In this document: in pieces, positions 16,940 through 25,281 of the stretch | Layout of the letters: the number at the start of each line of letters is the position of its first letter | How positions within the stretch are numbered: the stretch's first letter is position 1 | Assembly (NCBI RefSeq): GCF_913777625.1 | Contig: NZ_CAJYTI010000002.1 | Span: 1-64,000, forward strand | DNA from: an uncultured Sphingomonas sp. | Lineage (GTDB): Bacteria > Pseudomonadota > Alphaproteobacteria > Sphingomonadales > Sphingomonadaceae | Reading direction: 5' to 3' | Length of the DNA: 64,000 nt | Notes under the pieces: model-generated | Seen by the model: only the letters and a program-made list of their open reading frames with translations | The model's database searches: none | Told to the model about the DNA's origin: nothing | Translations under genes and position numbers: made by a program

Positions 16940-18431
16940 CTTCGCCGCGGCGGTGGTGCTGGTGGTGCAGAGTCAACCCGACGCCGCCTCGCTTCCCATC
17001 GTCATCCCCGCGGAGGCGGGGATCCATTCGCCTGTGCGCTCGCAGAAGGAGCCGATCCGGCAGCCCCAATGGATCCCCGCCTCCGCGGGGATGACGGCGG
17101 TGGGGGAGGGGCAGACTAAACCCAGCCCAATCCCCGCCCCCGAAGCCTGGCAGGCCCCCATGCTCAGCATCACCCGCTATGACGAGGACTGGTCTGACCT
17201 CGCCGATGCCGGGAAGCGCGCGCACCACTGGACCGGCCCCTTCAAGTACATCCCGCTCGGCGGCGGTGCGTGGCTTTCCACCGGCATCGAGCTCCGGCTG
17301 CGCAGCGAATCCTTTGCCAACAACGCCCTGGGCAACGCCGCATCGCCGGACGACGCGTATCTCTGGACCCGCGTGCTGCCCTATGCCGATTTCCATGTCG
17401 GCCACGTCCGCGCCTTCGCCCAGCCGATCCTCGCCTATGCCGCCGGCGTGCGCCCCGCCGCCGGGCCGGTCGACCAGACCCGCACCGATCTGCTCCAGGG
17501 CTTCGCGGAAGGCGATCTCGGCGCGGTCACCCTGCGCGGGGGGCGGCAGATGCTGTCGCTCGGCACCGAGCGGCTGATCGGCACGCGCTACGGCCCCAAT
17601 GTGCCGCTCGCCTTCGATGGCGTGCGCGGGATCGTGGCGGTGGGGCAGGCCAGGATCAGCCTGCTCGCCGTCGCGCCGGTGGCATCGCGGCTCGGCACCT
17701 TCGACGATCGCACCTCGCCGACCAAGCGGCTCTGGGGTGCCTATGCCGCGCTGCCGGGGATCGACCTCTATTATCTCGGCTATCGCAACCGCACCGCGCA
17801 GTTCGGTACCCGCACCGGCCGCGAGCTGCGCCACAGCTTCGGCGCACGCGTCCATGGCGTGCGCGACAATTGGCACTGGAATGTCGAGGGCGTCGCCCAG
17901 TTCGGCCGCTTCGCCGACGGCCCCATCGCCGCCTGGACGCTCGGCACGGAGCTCGGCCGCAAGCTTCCCAACCTGCCCTTCGCGCCCGACGCGACGCTCC
18001 GCTTCAACGTGATCAGCGGCGACGGCCATGCCGGGGATCGCCGGCTCGGCAGGTTCAACGCGCTGTTCCCCAAGGGCAAGTATTTCGGCGAACTGTCGCC
18101 GGTAGGTCCCTACAACCTGATCAACCTGAACCCCCGCATCGCCGGCACGCTGGGCGGCGGCGTCTCCGCCAGCATCGCCGGCAGCGCCTATTGGCGCTAC
18201 AGCCCGGCGGACGGCGTCTACGACATTCCCGGCAACCTGCTTCGTGCGCCCGGCACCAGCCGCGCCCGGTTCATCGGCAAGCAGATCGAAGGCGCGATCG
18301 CCTGGCAGGCCACCGCCGAGCTCGAGCTTTCCGCCTCGCTTTCCTTCTTCGAGGCCGGCCGCTTCCTGCGCGACACCGGTGCGCCCCGCCCGATCCGGAT
18401 GATCGGCCTCGAAAGCAATTTCCGATTCTGA
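16932..18431 (+). CDS. AlgE-like outer-membrane porin (alginate export family)
   Basis: 499 residues. After a short hydrophobic N-terminus (MASFAAAVVLVVQSQ), residues about 23-57 are encoded by an inserted palindromic repeat (IVIPAEAGIH ... WIPASAGMT). The mature part then begins around LSITRYDEDWSDLADAG. Many alternating strands follow, with GIELRLRSES, LRGGRQMLSLGTERLIGTRYGPN and the closing FRF-COOH of an outer-membrane barrel, matching the alginate export (AlgE) family. The GTG start overlaps DoxX. A methionine just after the insert (residue about 77) is an alternative, but it would lose the export signal. Substrate unknown. Confidence 0.82.
   Translation: MASFAAAVVLVVQSQPDAASLPIVIPAEAGIHSPVRSQKEPIRQPQWIPASAGMTAVGEGQTKPSPIPAPEAWQAPMLSITRYDEDWSDLADAGKRAHHWTGPFKYIPLGGGAWLSTGIELRLRSESFANNALGNAASPDDAYLWTRVLPYADFHVGHVRAFAQPILAYAAGVRPAAGPVDQTRTDLLQGFAEGDLGAVTLRGGRQMLSLGTERLIGTRYGPNVPLAFDGVRGIVAVGQARISLLAVAPVASRLGTFDDRTSPTKRLWGAYAALPGIDLYYLGYRNRTAQFGTRTGRELRHSFGARVHGVRDNWHWNVEGVAQFGRFADGPIAAWTLGTELGRKLPNLPFAPDATLRFNVISGDGHAGDRRLGRFNALFPKGKYFGELSPVGPYNLINLNPRIAGTLGGGVSASIAGSAYWRYSPADGVYDIPGNLLRAPGTSRARFIGKQIEGAIAWQATAELELSASLSFFEAGRFLRDTGAPRPIRMIGLESNFRF
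17000..17096. repeat. 27-bp inverted repeat inserted in an open reading frame
   Basis: Arms 17000-17026 and 17070-17096 are exact reverse complements. Translated, they give PAEAGIH and PASAGMT, the well-known signature of a dispersed proteobacterial palindromic repeat. It lies between the export signal and the barrel of the porin gene without breaking the frame. Confidence 0.9.
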
Positions 18432-18442
18432 GGATCCCCGCC

Positions 18443-19144
18443 ATGCCCGACGCCAAGACCGCTGCTTCCCCGCTTCCGCCGCTGCTCCTGCTGCTGTCGG
18501 TCACCACCGGGCTTGTCGACGCGGTGAGCGTGCTGGGGCTGGGCAAGGTGTTCACCGCGAACATGACCGGGAACATCGTGTTCCTCGGCTTCGCGGCGGC
18601 AGGCACGCCGGGCTTCACGATTGCGCCCTATATCGTCGCGCTGGCCTCCTTCCTGGTCGGCGCGCTCGTCGCGGGGAAGGTGGGCACGCACCTCGCCGGG
18701 CAGCCGCTGCGGCGCTGGCTGGTGCTGGCGGCGGTGGTCGAGGCCGTGCTGTTCGGCGTGGCCGCAGGGGTTGCCGCCTGGGCCGGCGCGATGGGCATCC
18801 TGCCCGAGACCTGCGTCTTCGCGATCATCGCCCTGACTGCGATCGCGATGGGCTTCCGCAACGCGACGATCCGCCAGCTCAAGGTGCCGGACCTTACCAC
18901 CACCGTGCTGACGCTGACGCTCACCGGCATCGCCGCCGATTCGCATTTCGCCGGCGGGCGCAATCCCAATATCGGGCGCCGTATCGCGGCGGTGGTGGCG
19001 ATCCTGCTCGGTGCGTTCCTGGGGGCGGTGCTGGTGAACCGCTATGGCCTGGCGATTCCGCTGCTGGTGGCGGGGCTTACCGTGCTGGTCGGCACGCTCG
19101 CCTGCGTCCGCCATCCCATCGCCGCCGAGCCGCTGCGCGCCTGA
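18443..19144 (+). CDS. DUF1275 (YoaK) membrane protein
   Basis: 233 residues with about six or seven membrane helices. The start [36 protein letters not shown] is diagnostic of YoaK/DUF1275, as is [26 protein letters not shown]. Function of the family is unknown. A GAGGA site stands before the ATG at 18443, 11 bases after the porin stop. It ends the co-directional run. Confidence 0.9.
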   Translation: MPDAKTAASPLPPLLLLLSVTTGLVDAVSVLGLGKVFTANMTGNIVFLGFAAAGTPGFTIAPYIVALASFLVGALVAGKVGTHLAGQPLRRWLVLAAVVEAVLFGVAAGVAAWAGAMGILPETCVFAIIALTAIAMGFRNATIRQLKVPDLTTTVLTLTLTGIAADSHFAGGRNPNIGRRIAAVVAILLGAFLGAVLVNRYGLAIPLLVAGLTVLVGTLACVRHPIAAEPLRA

Positions 19145-19158
19145 TCACCCGCACCCCT

Positions 19159-19187
19159 TTGACAGCCCGGCGATCGCTCCCTATCGG
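19159..19187 (+). promoter_or_regulatory. predicted promoter giving a leaderless guaA transcript
   Basis: TTGACA at 19159-19164 and TATCGG at 19182-19187 are spaced by 17 bases. The guaA ATG at 19194 is only 6 bases after the -10 box, and no Shine-Dalgarno sequence is visible. Transcription would start at or beside the start codon. Confidence 0.5.
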
Positions 19188-19193
19188 CCAGCC

Positions 19194-20753
19194 ATGACGC
19201 TCCAGCACACCGACTCCATCCTGATCGTCGATTTCGGCAGCCAGGTGACCCAGCTGATCGCCCGCCGCGTTCGCGAAGCCGGGGTCTATTCCGAGATCGC
19301 GCCCTTCACCACCGCCGCCGAGGCCTTCGCCCGGATGCAGCCCAAGGGCATCATCCTCTCCGGCTCGCCTGCCTCGGTGCTCGACGAAGGTTCGCCGCGC
19401 GTCCCGCAGGCGATCTTCGACAGCGGCCTGCCGGTGCTCGGCATCTGCTACGGCGAGCAGGTGATGATGCACCAGCTGGGCGGCCAGGTGGTGCAGGGCG
19501 ACAGCGGCGAGTTCGGCCGCGCCTTTATCGAGATCGCCGATGGTTGCGCGCTGTTCGAGGGCCTGTGGCAGACCGGCGAAAGCCACCAGGTGTGGATGAG
19601 CCATGGCGACAAGGTGGCTGCCCTCGCCCCCGGCTTCCGCCCGGTCGCGGCCAGCCCCGGCGCGCCCTATGCGGTGATCGCCAATGACGAGCGCCGCTAT
19701 TATGCGATGCAGTTCCATCCCGAGGTGGTACACACGCCCGACGGCGCCAAGCTGCTGGCGAACTTCGTGCGCAACGTCTGCGGCCTGTCGGGCGACTGGA
19801 CGATGGCCGAGTTCCGCGCCGCCAAGATCGCCGAGATCCGCGCGCAGGTGGGTGACGGCAAGGTGATCTGCGGCCTGTCCGGCGGCGTCGATTCCGCGGT
19901 GGCCGCGGTGCTGATCCACGAGGCGATCGGCGACCAGCTGACCTGCGTGTTCGTCGACCATGGGCTGATGCGGGCAGGCGAGGCCGACCAGGTCGTCACC
20001 ATGTTCCGCGAGCATTATCACATCCCGCTCGTCCATGTGGACGCGGAGGAACTGTTCCTCGGCGGCCTCGCCGGCGTCACCGACCCCGAGGCCAAGCGCA
20101 AGTTCATCGGCAAGACCTTCATCGACGTGTTCGAGGCCGAGGCGAAGAAGATCGGCGGCGCCGATTTCCTGGCGCAGGGCACGCTGTATCCGGACGTGAT
20201 CGAGAGCGTCAGCTTCACCGGCGGCCCGTCGGTGACGATCAAGAGCCACCACAATGTCGGCGGCCTGCCCGCGCGGATGAACATGCAGCTGGTCGAGCCG
20301 CTGCGGGAGCTGTTCAAGGACGAGGTCCGCGCGCTCGGTCGCGAACTGGGCCTGCCGGATGTGTTCGTCGGCCGCCATCCGTTCCCGGGGCCAGGCCTCG
20401 CGATCCGTATCCCCGGCGAGGTCACCAAGGAACGCTGCGACATCCTGCGCAAGGCGGATGCGATCTACCTCGAGGAGATCCGCAATGCCGGGCTTTACGA
20501 CACGATCTGGCAGGCGTTCGCCGTGCTGACCCCGGTGCGCAGCGTCGGCGTGATGGGCGACGGGCGGACCTATGACAGCGTGCTTGCGCTGCGTGCGGTG
20601 ACCTCGATCGACGGCATGACCGCCGAGGCTTTCGAATTCCCCGCCGGCTTTCTGCCACGCGTTTCGACCCGTATCGTCAACGAGGTGCGCGGCGTGAACC
20701 GGGTGACCTACGACTATACGAGCAAGCCGCCCGGCACGATTGAGTGGGAATGA
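19194..20753 (+). CDS. guaA: GMP synthase (glutamine-hydrolysing)
   Basis: 519 residues that make GMP from XMP, ATP and glutamine in the cytoplasm. The class I amidotransferase domain (about 8-200) has Cys85 in GICYGEQ and His175/Glu177 in FHPEVVH. The ATP pyrophosphatase domain has the P-loop SGGVDS (229-234). The dimerisation domain ends GTIEWE. Complete and of normal length. The last three codons and stop form the left attachment repeat of the integrated element, so integration has kept the protein intact. Confidence 0.98.
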   Translation: MTLQHTDSILIVDFGSQVTQLIARRVREAGVYSEIAPFTTAAEAFARMQPKGIILSGSPASVLDEGSPRVPQAIFDSGLPVLGICYGEQVMMHQLGGQVVQGDSGEFGRAFIEIADGCALFEGLWQTGESHQVWMSHGDKVAALAPGFRPVAASPGAPYAVIANDERRYYAMQFHPEVVHTPDGAKLLANFVRNVCGLSGDWTMAEFRAAKIAEIRAQVGDGKVICGLSGGVDSAVAAVLIHEAIGDQLTCVFVDHGLMRAGEADQVVTMFREHYHIPLVHVDAEELFLGGLAGVTDPEAKRKFIGKTFIDVFEAEAKKIGGADFLAQGTLYPDVIESVSFTGGPSVTIKSHHNVGGLPARMNMQLVEPLRELFKDEVRALGRELGLPDVFVGRHPFPGPGLAIRIPGEVTKERCDILRKADAIYLEEIRNAGLYDTIWQAFAVLTPVRSVGVMGDGRTYDSVLALRAVTSIDGMTAEAFEFPAGFLPRVSTRIVNEVRGVNRVTYDYTSKPPGTIEWE

Positions 20754-20776
20754 TCCCACGTTCGGCACGAGCCGGC
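20742..20776 (+). repeat. attL: left direct repeat of the integrated element
   Basis: 35 bases starting GAGTGGGAATGATCCCACG recur at 40146-40180 with one mismatch (G at 20769, A at 40173). They begin with the last three codons and the stop of guaA. They include the short palindrome GTGGGAATGATCCCAC. Confidence 0.92.
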
Positions 20777-20800
20777 ATCGAGAGGCAATAAGACACGGAA

Positions 20801-20826
20801 AAGCCCGCAGAAATGCGGGCTTTTTT
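20801..20826 (+). terminator. terminator after guaA, inside the element
   Basis: The perfect stem AAGCCCGCA/TGCGGGCTT followed by a T-run. It lies inside the element, so the element appears to supply the transcription end for guaA. Confidence 0.85.
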
Positions 20827-20894
20827 GCGTTTGGGCCATGTCGTGTCGGGCACTGTCTGGCAGCGGCAAGCACGTATTTTGAATGGCACGATTA

Positions 20895-21035
20895 ATGGTA
20901 TGCGAACTGCTGAGAGCGTAGCAAGGGGTGCGATACCATGCCCGCGTCAGAGCACATGCGTGGTACTGAAAATTGCTAAACGTCTGCTTTGTAAGCTGAA
21001 TATGGTCAAAAATCGGGGGTCTAGAAACATGGTAT
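20895..21035. promoter_or_regulatory. repeated ATGGTAT sites before the integrase gene
   Basis: ATGGTAT at 20895-20901 and 21029-21035 and its complement ATACCAT at 20933-20939 lie between attL and the integrase start. They could be integrase arm sites or operators. Otherwise 20827-21060 holds no gene that I can support. Confidence 0.3.
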
Positions 21036-21060
21036 TTTTCGGCGCGGAGGCGGGGTTCGC

Positions 21061-22263
21061 ATGCTGACCGATACCAAGCTACGGAATCTGAAGCCCAAGG
21101 AGAAGCTCTACAAGGTGAACGACCGGGACGGGCTGTACGTGGCGGTCACGCCGGCAGGCTCGATCTCGTTCCGCTACAACTACGCGATCAACGGTCGCCA
21201 GGAGACGATCACCTTCGGCCGGTATGGCATTGGCGGAATCACGCTGGCCGAGGCGCGCGAGCAGCTCAACGAAGCCAAGAAGATGGTCGCAGCGGGGAAA
21301 TCGCCGGCGAAGGAGAAGGCGCGGAACAAAGCCCGCATCAAGGATGCGGACACGTTCGAGGGTTGGGCCGACAAATGGCTCCGCGGCTATCAGATGGCGG
21401 AGTCCACGCGCGACATGCGCCGGGCCATCTTCGAGCGCGAGCTCAAGGCGAAGTTCGGCAATCAGAAGCTGCCCGAGATCACCCATGAGGACCTGCGCGC
21501 GCTGACCGATGCCATTGTCGAGCGCGGCGCGCCGGCGACGGCCGTCCACGCCCGCGAGGTGGTCTTCCAAGTATTCCGTTGGGCGATCGAGCGGGGCCAG
21601 AAGGTGGAGAACCCGGCGGAGCTGGTCCGTCCCACCACGATCGCGCGTTTCGAGCCGAGGGACAGAGCACTGACGCCCGACGAGATCGCGCTCATGTACC
21701 AGTACATCGAGCGGATCGGCACCAGCCCCTCCATTCGGGCCGCGGCCAAGCTCCTGCTGCTCACCATGGTCCGCAAGAGCGAGCTGACCAACGCCAAGTG
21801 GAGCGAGATCAATTTCAGCGAGGCGCTGTGGACCATCCCCAAGGAGCGCATGAAGCGGCGCAATCCGCACTTGGTTTTCCTGTCGCGGCAGGCGCTGGAT
21901 ATCTTCATCGCGCTCAAAACCTTCGCCGGTGGATCGGAGTACGTTCTCCCGTCGCGCTACGATTCCGACCTGCCGATGAGCAGTGCGACGCTCAACCAGG
22001 TGCTGACGCTGACCTATCGATTGGCGCAGAAGGACGGCAAACCGCTCGCCAAGTTCGGGCCGCATGATCTGCGGCGCACCGCCAGCACCCTGCTGCATGA
22101 AGCGGGGTACAACACCGACTGGATCGAGAAGTGTCTAGCGCACGAGCAGCGCGGTGTCCGAGCGGTGTACAACAAGGCTGAGTACCGCGAGCAGCGCGCC
22201 TCTATGCTGCAGGATTGGGCGGACATGATAGACAGTTGGACCTCGGCGCCAGAAGTAAAATAG
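21061..22263 (+). CDS. tyrosine integrase, P4 type
   Basis: 400 residues that carry out site-specific recombination between the element and guaA. The N-terminal arm-binding DUF4102 domain begins MLTDTKLRNLKP and includes DGLYVAVTPAGSISFRYNY. A core-binding SAM-like domain covers about 98-185. The catalytic domain has Arg238 (MVRKSEL), His335 and Arg338 (HDLRRT), His361 (LAHE) and nucleophile Tyr370 (RAVYNKAEY). All active residues are present. GGAGG lies before the ATG. The position beside attL is the usual one for such elements. Confidence 0.96.
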   Translation: MLTDTKLRNLKPKEKLYKVNDRDGLYVAVTPAGSISFRYNYAINGRQETITFGRYGIGGITLAEAREQLNEAKKMVAAGKSPAKEKARNKARIKDADTFEGWADKWLRGYQMAESTRDMRRAIFERELKAKFGNQKLPEITHEDLRALTDAIVERGAPATAVHAREVVFQVFRWAIERGQKVENPAELVRPTTIARFEPRDRALTPDEIALMYQYIERIGTSPSIRAAAKLLLLTMVRKSELTNAKWSEINFSEALWTIPKERMKRRNPHLVFLSRQALDIFIALKTFAGGSEYVLPSRYDSDLPMSSATLNQVLTLTYRLAQKDGKPLAKFGPHDLRRTASTLLHEAGYNTDWIEKCLAHEQRGVRAVYNKAEYREQRASMLQDWADMIDSWTSAPEVK

Positions 22264-22299
22264 ATATGATGGTGCCGTGATAATGACGGTAGTGTCTAT

Positions 22300-23265
22300 C
22301 TAAATAAGACGAAATCGATCTGGTATTGAGGCAAGGGATTTCGAAACCGATTGGCGGTGCTTCATGTTGAGTAGCTTCGCTATCTCGGTTTGAGATAATC
22401 CTTGCTTGATTAGATATAGAATAATCTTTTTATGATCTGTTATACGTGATGTGACGAAGTCAATGGCATGCTTGCGAACGTCTTCAGGGTCGGCTTGTAT
22501 GAGGCGGTTTTGCCTTACATATAAGTAAAAATAGTGCTTGATAACGTCTTTTTTGCAGTAATCTTCCTCATGTACTGGGCAGTTTGAGCGGGCGTATAAT
22601 CTAAAAAACTCTTTATTCACCTTATCGGCATTTCTTATGGAAGATCTGTAGGTGTTGCTGCTTCCTCTGTCGCTCGTAGACTTATGTAGCGCGCAATAGA
22701 TGTAGCTGTAGCGAAGGTTGTCATTTTCGCCCCGATCAAGTTTGTTTGATGACAAAAATGCCGAGAATTCAGTCGGGTCACCGCAAATTTTGCATTTCTC
22801 GCGGTCCAGTTTTTGATTGAGGCCTCCAGTGAGGCCATCCTTGTCCCGAATCTGAAGGCGCTTCTGCTTCTTCAGCTCGCATAGCCAGATCAAACTATAT
22901 ATCGTGCTTAGAGTGCTTAAGTGATCGTCCCGATCGCGGTCGATGTCATTGGTGGATGCCATCAAGCCGCGTTCTAGAGTCGTGTGAAGATCCCTTGTGT
23001 ATCGATAGCCCTCGGATCTTATCAATCTGGAATAAGTCTCTTGTCCGCCACCAAGTAAGCTAAAGCGGAAAGCCTCAGGAATCCGCTGGAGGTATTCTTT
23101 CACGACGGGGTCTAAGTACTTTTCGATTAGGTGGACCAGTGACCGCTTGGCCATCGGATCCGGCGAGTACCCCTTCCAATTCGCTACAACCTGCTTGACC
23201 GCGTCCAGAATTTGCGGGTCGCATCCGCGGAATATCCATTGCGAGAGGTCGGGCGTGTCCACCAA
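22300..23265 (-). CDS. hypothetical zinc-site and helix-turn-helix protein
   Basis: A 321-residue protein that is clearly AT-richer than the chromosome. Residues CKIC (158-161) and CALH (191-194) could form a CxxC...CxxH metal site. The C-terminal 40 residues (LIKQGLSQTEIAKLLNMKHRQSVSKSLASIP) look like a helix-turn-helix of the sigma-like or Xre type. The central part is rich in charged helices. It converges on the integrase gene and diverges from the AlpA gene, so it might regulate the element, but I do not recognise the family. Confidence 0.6.
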   Translation of the reverse strand: MVDTPDLSQWIFRGCDPQILDAVKQVVANWKGYSPDPMAKRSLVHLIEKYLDPVVKEYLQRIPEAFRFSLLGGGQETYSRLIRSEGYRYTRDLHTTLERGLMASTNDIDRDRDDHLSTLSTIYSLIWLCELKKQKRLQIRDKDGLTGGLNQKLDREKCKICGDPTEFSAFLSSNKLDRGENDNLRYSYIYCALHKSTSDRGSSNTYRSSIRNADKVNKEFFRLYARSNCPVHEEDYCKKDVIKHYFYLYVRQNRLIQADPEDVRKHAIDFVTSRITDHKKIILYLIKQGLSQTEIAKLLNMKHRQSVSKSLASIPDRFRLI

Positions 23266-23348
23266 ATTGTCCTAAAATCGGCGCGTGCGATCGAGCAATC
23301 CCGAGCAGTGTCAGGCATCTGTTCAACATTGCTGACGGGATCTGCCGC

Positions 23349-23573
23349 GTGCTGCAACCTTCTCAAAAAGTCTTAATCAATCGTAAAAAGCTCCATGCGA
23401 TCATCCCTCTCGCCCCGAGGACGATCTACAATCTGGAGCTCCGGGGCGAGTTCCCCCGCCGCATCGCTCTCACAAGCAGAAATGTTGCCTGGGATTTGGC
23501 TGAGATCGAGGCGTGGATCGAAGCCCGGAAGGCTTCAGGAGGCCAAGCGGCGCGACCAGGCGGTGAGGTGTGA
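23349..23573 (+). CDS. AlpA-family regulator
   Basis: 74 residues. The line KLHAIIPLAPRTIYNLELRGEFPRRIALTSRNVAWDLAEIEAWIEAR is the winged excisionase-like fold of AlpA/MerR-type phage regulators. Such proteins act as transcriptional activators or excision factors of P4-type elements. The start is a GTG; no ATG lies further in. It is divergent from the zinc-site protein and precedes the replication gene. Confidence 0.85.
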   Translation: MLQPSQKVLINRKKLHAIIPLAPRTIYNLELRGEFPRRIALTSRNVAWDLAEIEAWIEARKASGGQAARPGGEV

Positions 23574-23615
23574 TCGGCTGCACCTCGCGCGTCCCGCTTC
23601 TGCACGGATCCCGTC

Positions 23616-24611
23616 GTGTCGATGGATCATGCCCGCTGCCGTGTTGTGCCGGCAGTTCGAGAAGAAGGGCTAACTTCCGGCGGCCCCTCGGCGACCGTTT
23701 GCCGGGGCGCCGCACAGTCTCGAACGCAGCCAAACGGCATTGTCCTCAGCCCCGGCTTAGATCCGCCCTTGAAAGTGGATCTCGCAAGCTCGGAGCACCC
23801 ATTCTTTGCTCTGAAAGGAGGCGAATGTCGCGTTCGGACATATGAGCGCAACGGCGTAACGATCACTATCAAGCCCGGGCCCGATGGCATGGCAACCATG
23901 CATGACAAGGACATTTGGATCTACTGCCTCAGCAGGCTGTGTGCCGCCAAAAACAAAGGGCAAAGTATCAATCGAACCGTCCGCTTCACCGCACGTGACT
24001 TTTTCCGAGCGACGGGACGGGGCACCAGCGGTCGAGAGTATGATCGCCTGGTACAGATGCTGCAGAGGTTATCCGGCACCCGTATCGAAACCAATATTCA
24101 GACTAATGGCGTCCGAGAACGGGGTTTTTTTGGATTGATCGATGCCGCACGCGTGATTGAGCGCGACGGAAAAAACCGGATGATTGCCGTTGAGGTGACA
24201 TTGCCTGATTGGTTGTTCCGATCGATTGAGAACTGGAAAGTCCTAGCCATACATCGTGAATACTTCGGGCTTCGCAAGCCAATAGAACGGAGAATATATG
24301 AATTGGCGAGGAAGCATTGCGGAAACCAGCCCCACTGGAGAGTTGGTTTGCTGGTGTTGCATCAGAAAAGTGGCAGTACCTCTCCACTCCGAAATTTTCG
24401 TGAAGACATCTGCGCCTTTGCGGAGTCCGGGCGCTGTCCGGATTATAACATCGCCTATGATCGCAAGCGGGATCTGGTGACGATCTATTCTTATGGCCCG
24501 AAAGCTCGAGTTGCGGAGGCGCGCGATATGGTCGCGGGGCGTCCAACTGCTCCTCTCAGTGCGCTTGAAAAAATGCACGCGAAGAAGATGCGCAAGCGAC
24601 GCTCATTGTGA
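23616..24611 (+). CDS. RPA-family plasmid replication initiator
   Basis: Up to 331 residues. From about residue 58 (SSEHPFFALKGG) the sequence follows the replication initiator protein A family of sphingomonad and related plasmids: YERNGVTITIKPGPDGMATMHDKDIWIYC, RGTSGREYDRLVQMLQRLSGTRIETNI, GLIDAARVIE, VEVTLPDWLFRSI and RKPIERRIYELARKHCG. The C-terminus RKRRSL is basic. The first 50 residues look unconserved, so the start is uncertain (GTG at 23616 is the longest option). It would bind the iterons just downstream and open the origin. Confidence 0.88.
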   Translation: MSMDHARCRVVPAVREEGLTSGGPSATVCRGAAQSRTQPNGIVLSPGLDPPLKVDLASSEHPFFALKGGECRVRTYERNGVTITIKPGPDGMATMHDKDIWIYCLSRLCAAKNKGQSINRTVRFTARDFFRATGRGTSGREYDRLVQMLQRLSGTRIETNIQTNGVRERGFFGLIDAARVIERDGKNRMIAVEVTLPDWLFRSIENWKVLAIHREYFGLRKPIERRIYELARKHCGNQPHWRVGLLVLHQKSGSTSPLRNFREDICAFAESGRCPDYNIAYDRKRDLVTIYSYGPKARVAEARDMVAGRPTAPLSALEKMHAKKMRKRRSL

Positions 24612-24643
24612 CGACATAACTGCCATTCGCCCGAATTGGCGCC

Positions 24644-24652
24644 TGTGGATAA
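24644..24652 (-). other. perfect DnaA box
   Basis: TGTGGATAA is the complement of the consensus TTATCCACA. It is 33 bases after the replication gene and 25 bases before the first iteron. Confidence 0.7.
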
Positions 24653-24676
24653 CTTCGAGAGCTAGGCGGCAGGATT

Positions 24677-24750
24677 CGTGCTTTTAGGTGCATTGCTGGA
24701 GCTCAAATGCGTGCTTTTAGGTGCACCTTCAGTTCGTGCTTTCAGATGCA
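24677..24750 (+). repeat. three iterons downstream of the replication gene
   Basis: CGTGCTTTTAGGTGCA occurs at 24677-24692 and 24710-24725, and a two-mismatch copy CGTGCTTTCAGATGCA at 24735-24750. Together with the DnaA box and the AT-rich stretches at about 24760-24840, they form a plausible origin of replication for the element when excised. Confidence 0.75.
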
Positions 24751-24868
24751 CTGCTCTTGGCTAAGTTATTGCAAAATATGGTGGAGTGATCGCATTTGGG
24801 CAGCGTAACGCGCGCGCGCGCGATCAATAACTTTATATCTTAACGTGGTGTCGGGCGTTCGGCTGCTC

Positions 24869-24919
24869 GATCGAGGGGGCGTCGAGCCGAAGGCGGCGTT
24901 GAGCGCCCCCTCCCGATCA
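24869..24919. repeat. long imperfect hairpin
   Basis: GATCGAGGGGGCG and CGCCCCCTCCCGATC pair with a two-base bulge across a 20-base loop. It separates the iteron region from the next repeat group. A structural or termination role is possible. Confidence 0.45.
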
Positions 24920-24961
24920 AAGCCTCGGTTGCGACTTGATCTGGTGAATGGCCGGCAGGCT

Positions 24962-25139
24962 ATGCAAAACTCCGCAATTGTTTGCGAAAGTATGCAACTC
25001 GCTTGCCACGCCTAGGCTATTTTTGGCGTAAACTATGCAAAAGTGCGCAAACCTCCGCAAATCTATGCAATTTCCGTCACTAAAACTCCGAAGTGGCGTC
25101 TGATCGTGAGATTGTGCGCTGAGTTGCGGACTTTTGCAT
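24962..25139. repeat. 16-bp ATGCAAAAnTnCGCAA repeats
   Basis: Copies lie at 24962-24977 and 25035-25050 on the plus strand and 25124-25139 on the minus strand. Partial copies (TATGCAACTCGC, CCTCCGCAA, CTATGCAA) lie between them. The region upstream of the relaxosome gene is otherwise free of genes. These may be operators, a second iteron set or a partition site. Confidence 0.6.
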
Positions 25140-25197
25140 CGGAAGGGACGGCAAGATATGTGTTGTGGGCCTACACGATGCGTGCATGCCCCCAACC

Positions 25198-25206
25198 CGC
25201 ACTTAC
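25198..25206 (-). other. candidate oriT nick-region core
   Basis: On the minus strand this reads GTAAGTGCG, the same nine bases as at the nick region of RSF1010-type (MOBQ) origins of transfer. It lies 75 bases upstream of the TraJ-like gene, where relaxosome sites are usual. The bases after it (GGTTGG) differ from RSF1010, so this is a weak call. Confidence 0.3.
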
Positions 25207-25281
25207 TCGGCCGGGGCTCGACGATAGCTCTCTTGCTCTGCGAGGCCCGCGCTTGCTGCCGCAAGAGAAGGAAGCAAATTT

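Noticed and set aside
23824..23844. ATG with a perfect AAAGGAGG site inside the replication gene
   Set aside because: That frame stops after six codons. In the replication frame the same bases encode a conserved LKGGE stretch, so the match is chance.
24813..24824. CGCGCG run as a CRISPR or Z-DNA feature
   Set aside because: It is a short dinucleotide run near the replication origin. No spaced repeats exist, so no CRISPR array; no CRISPR array was seen anywhere in the window.
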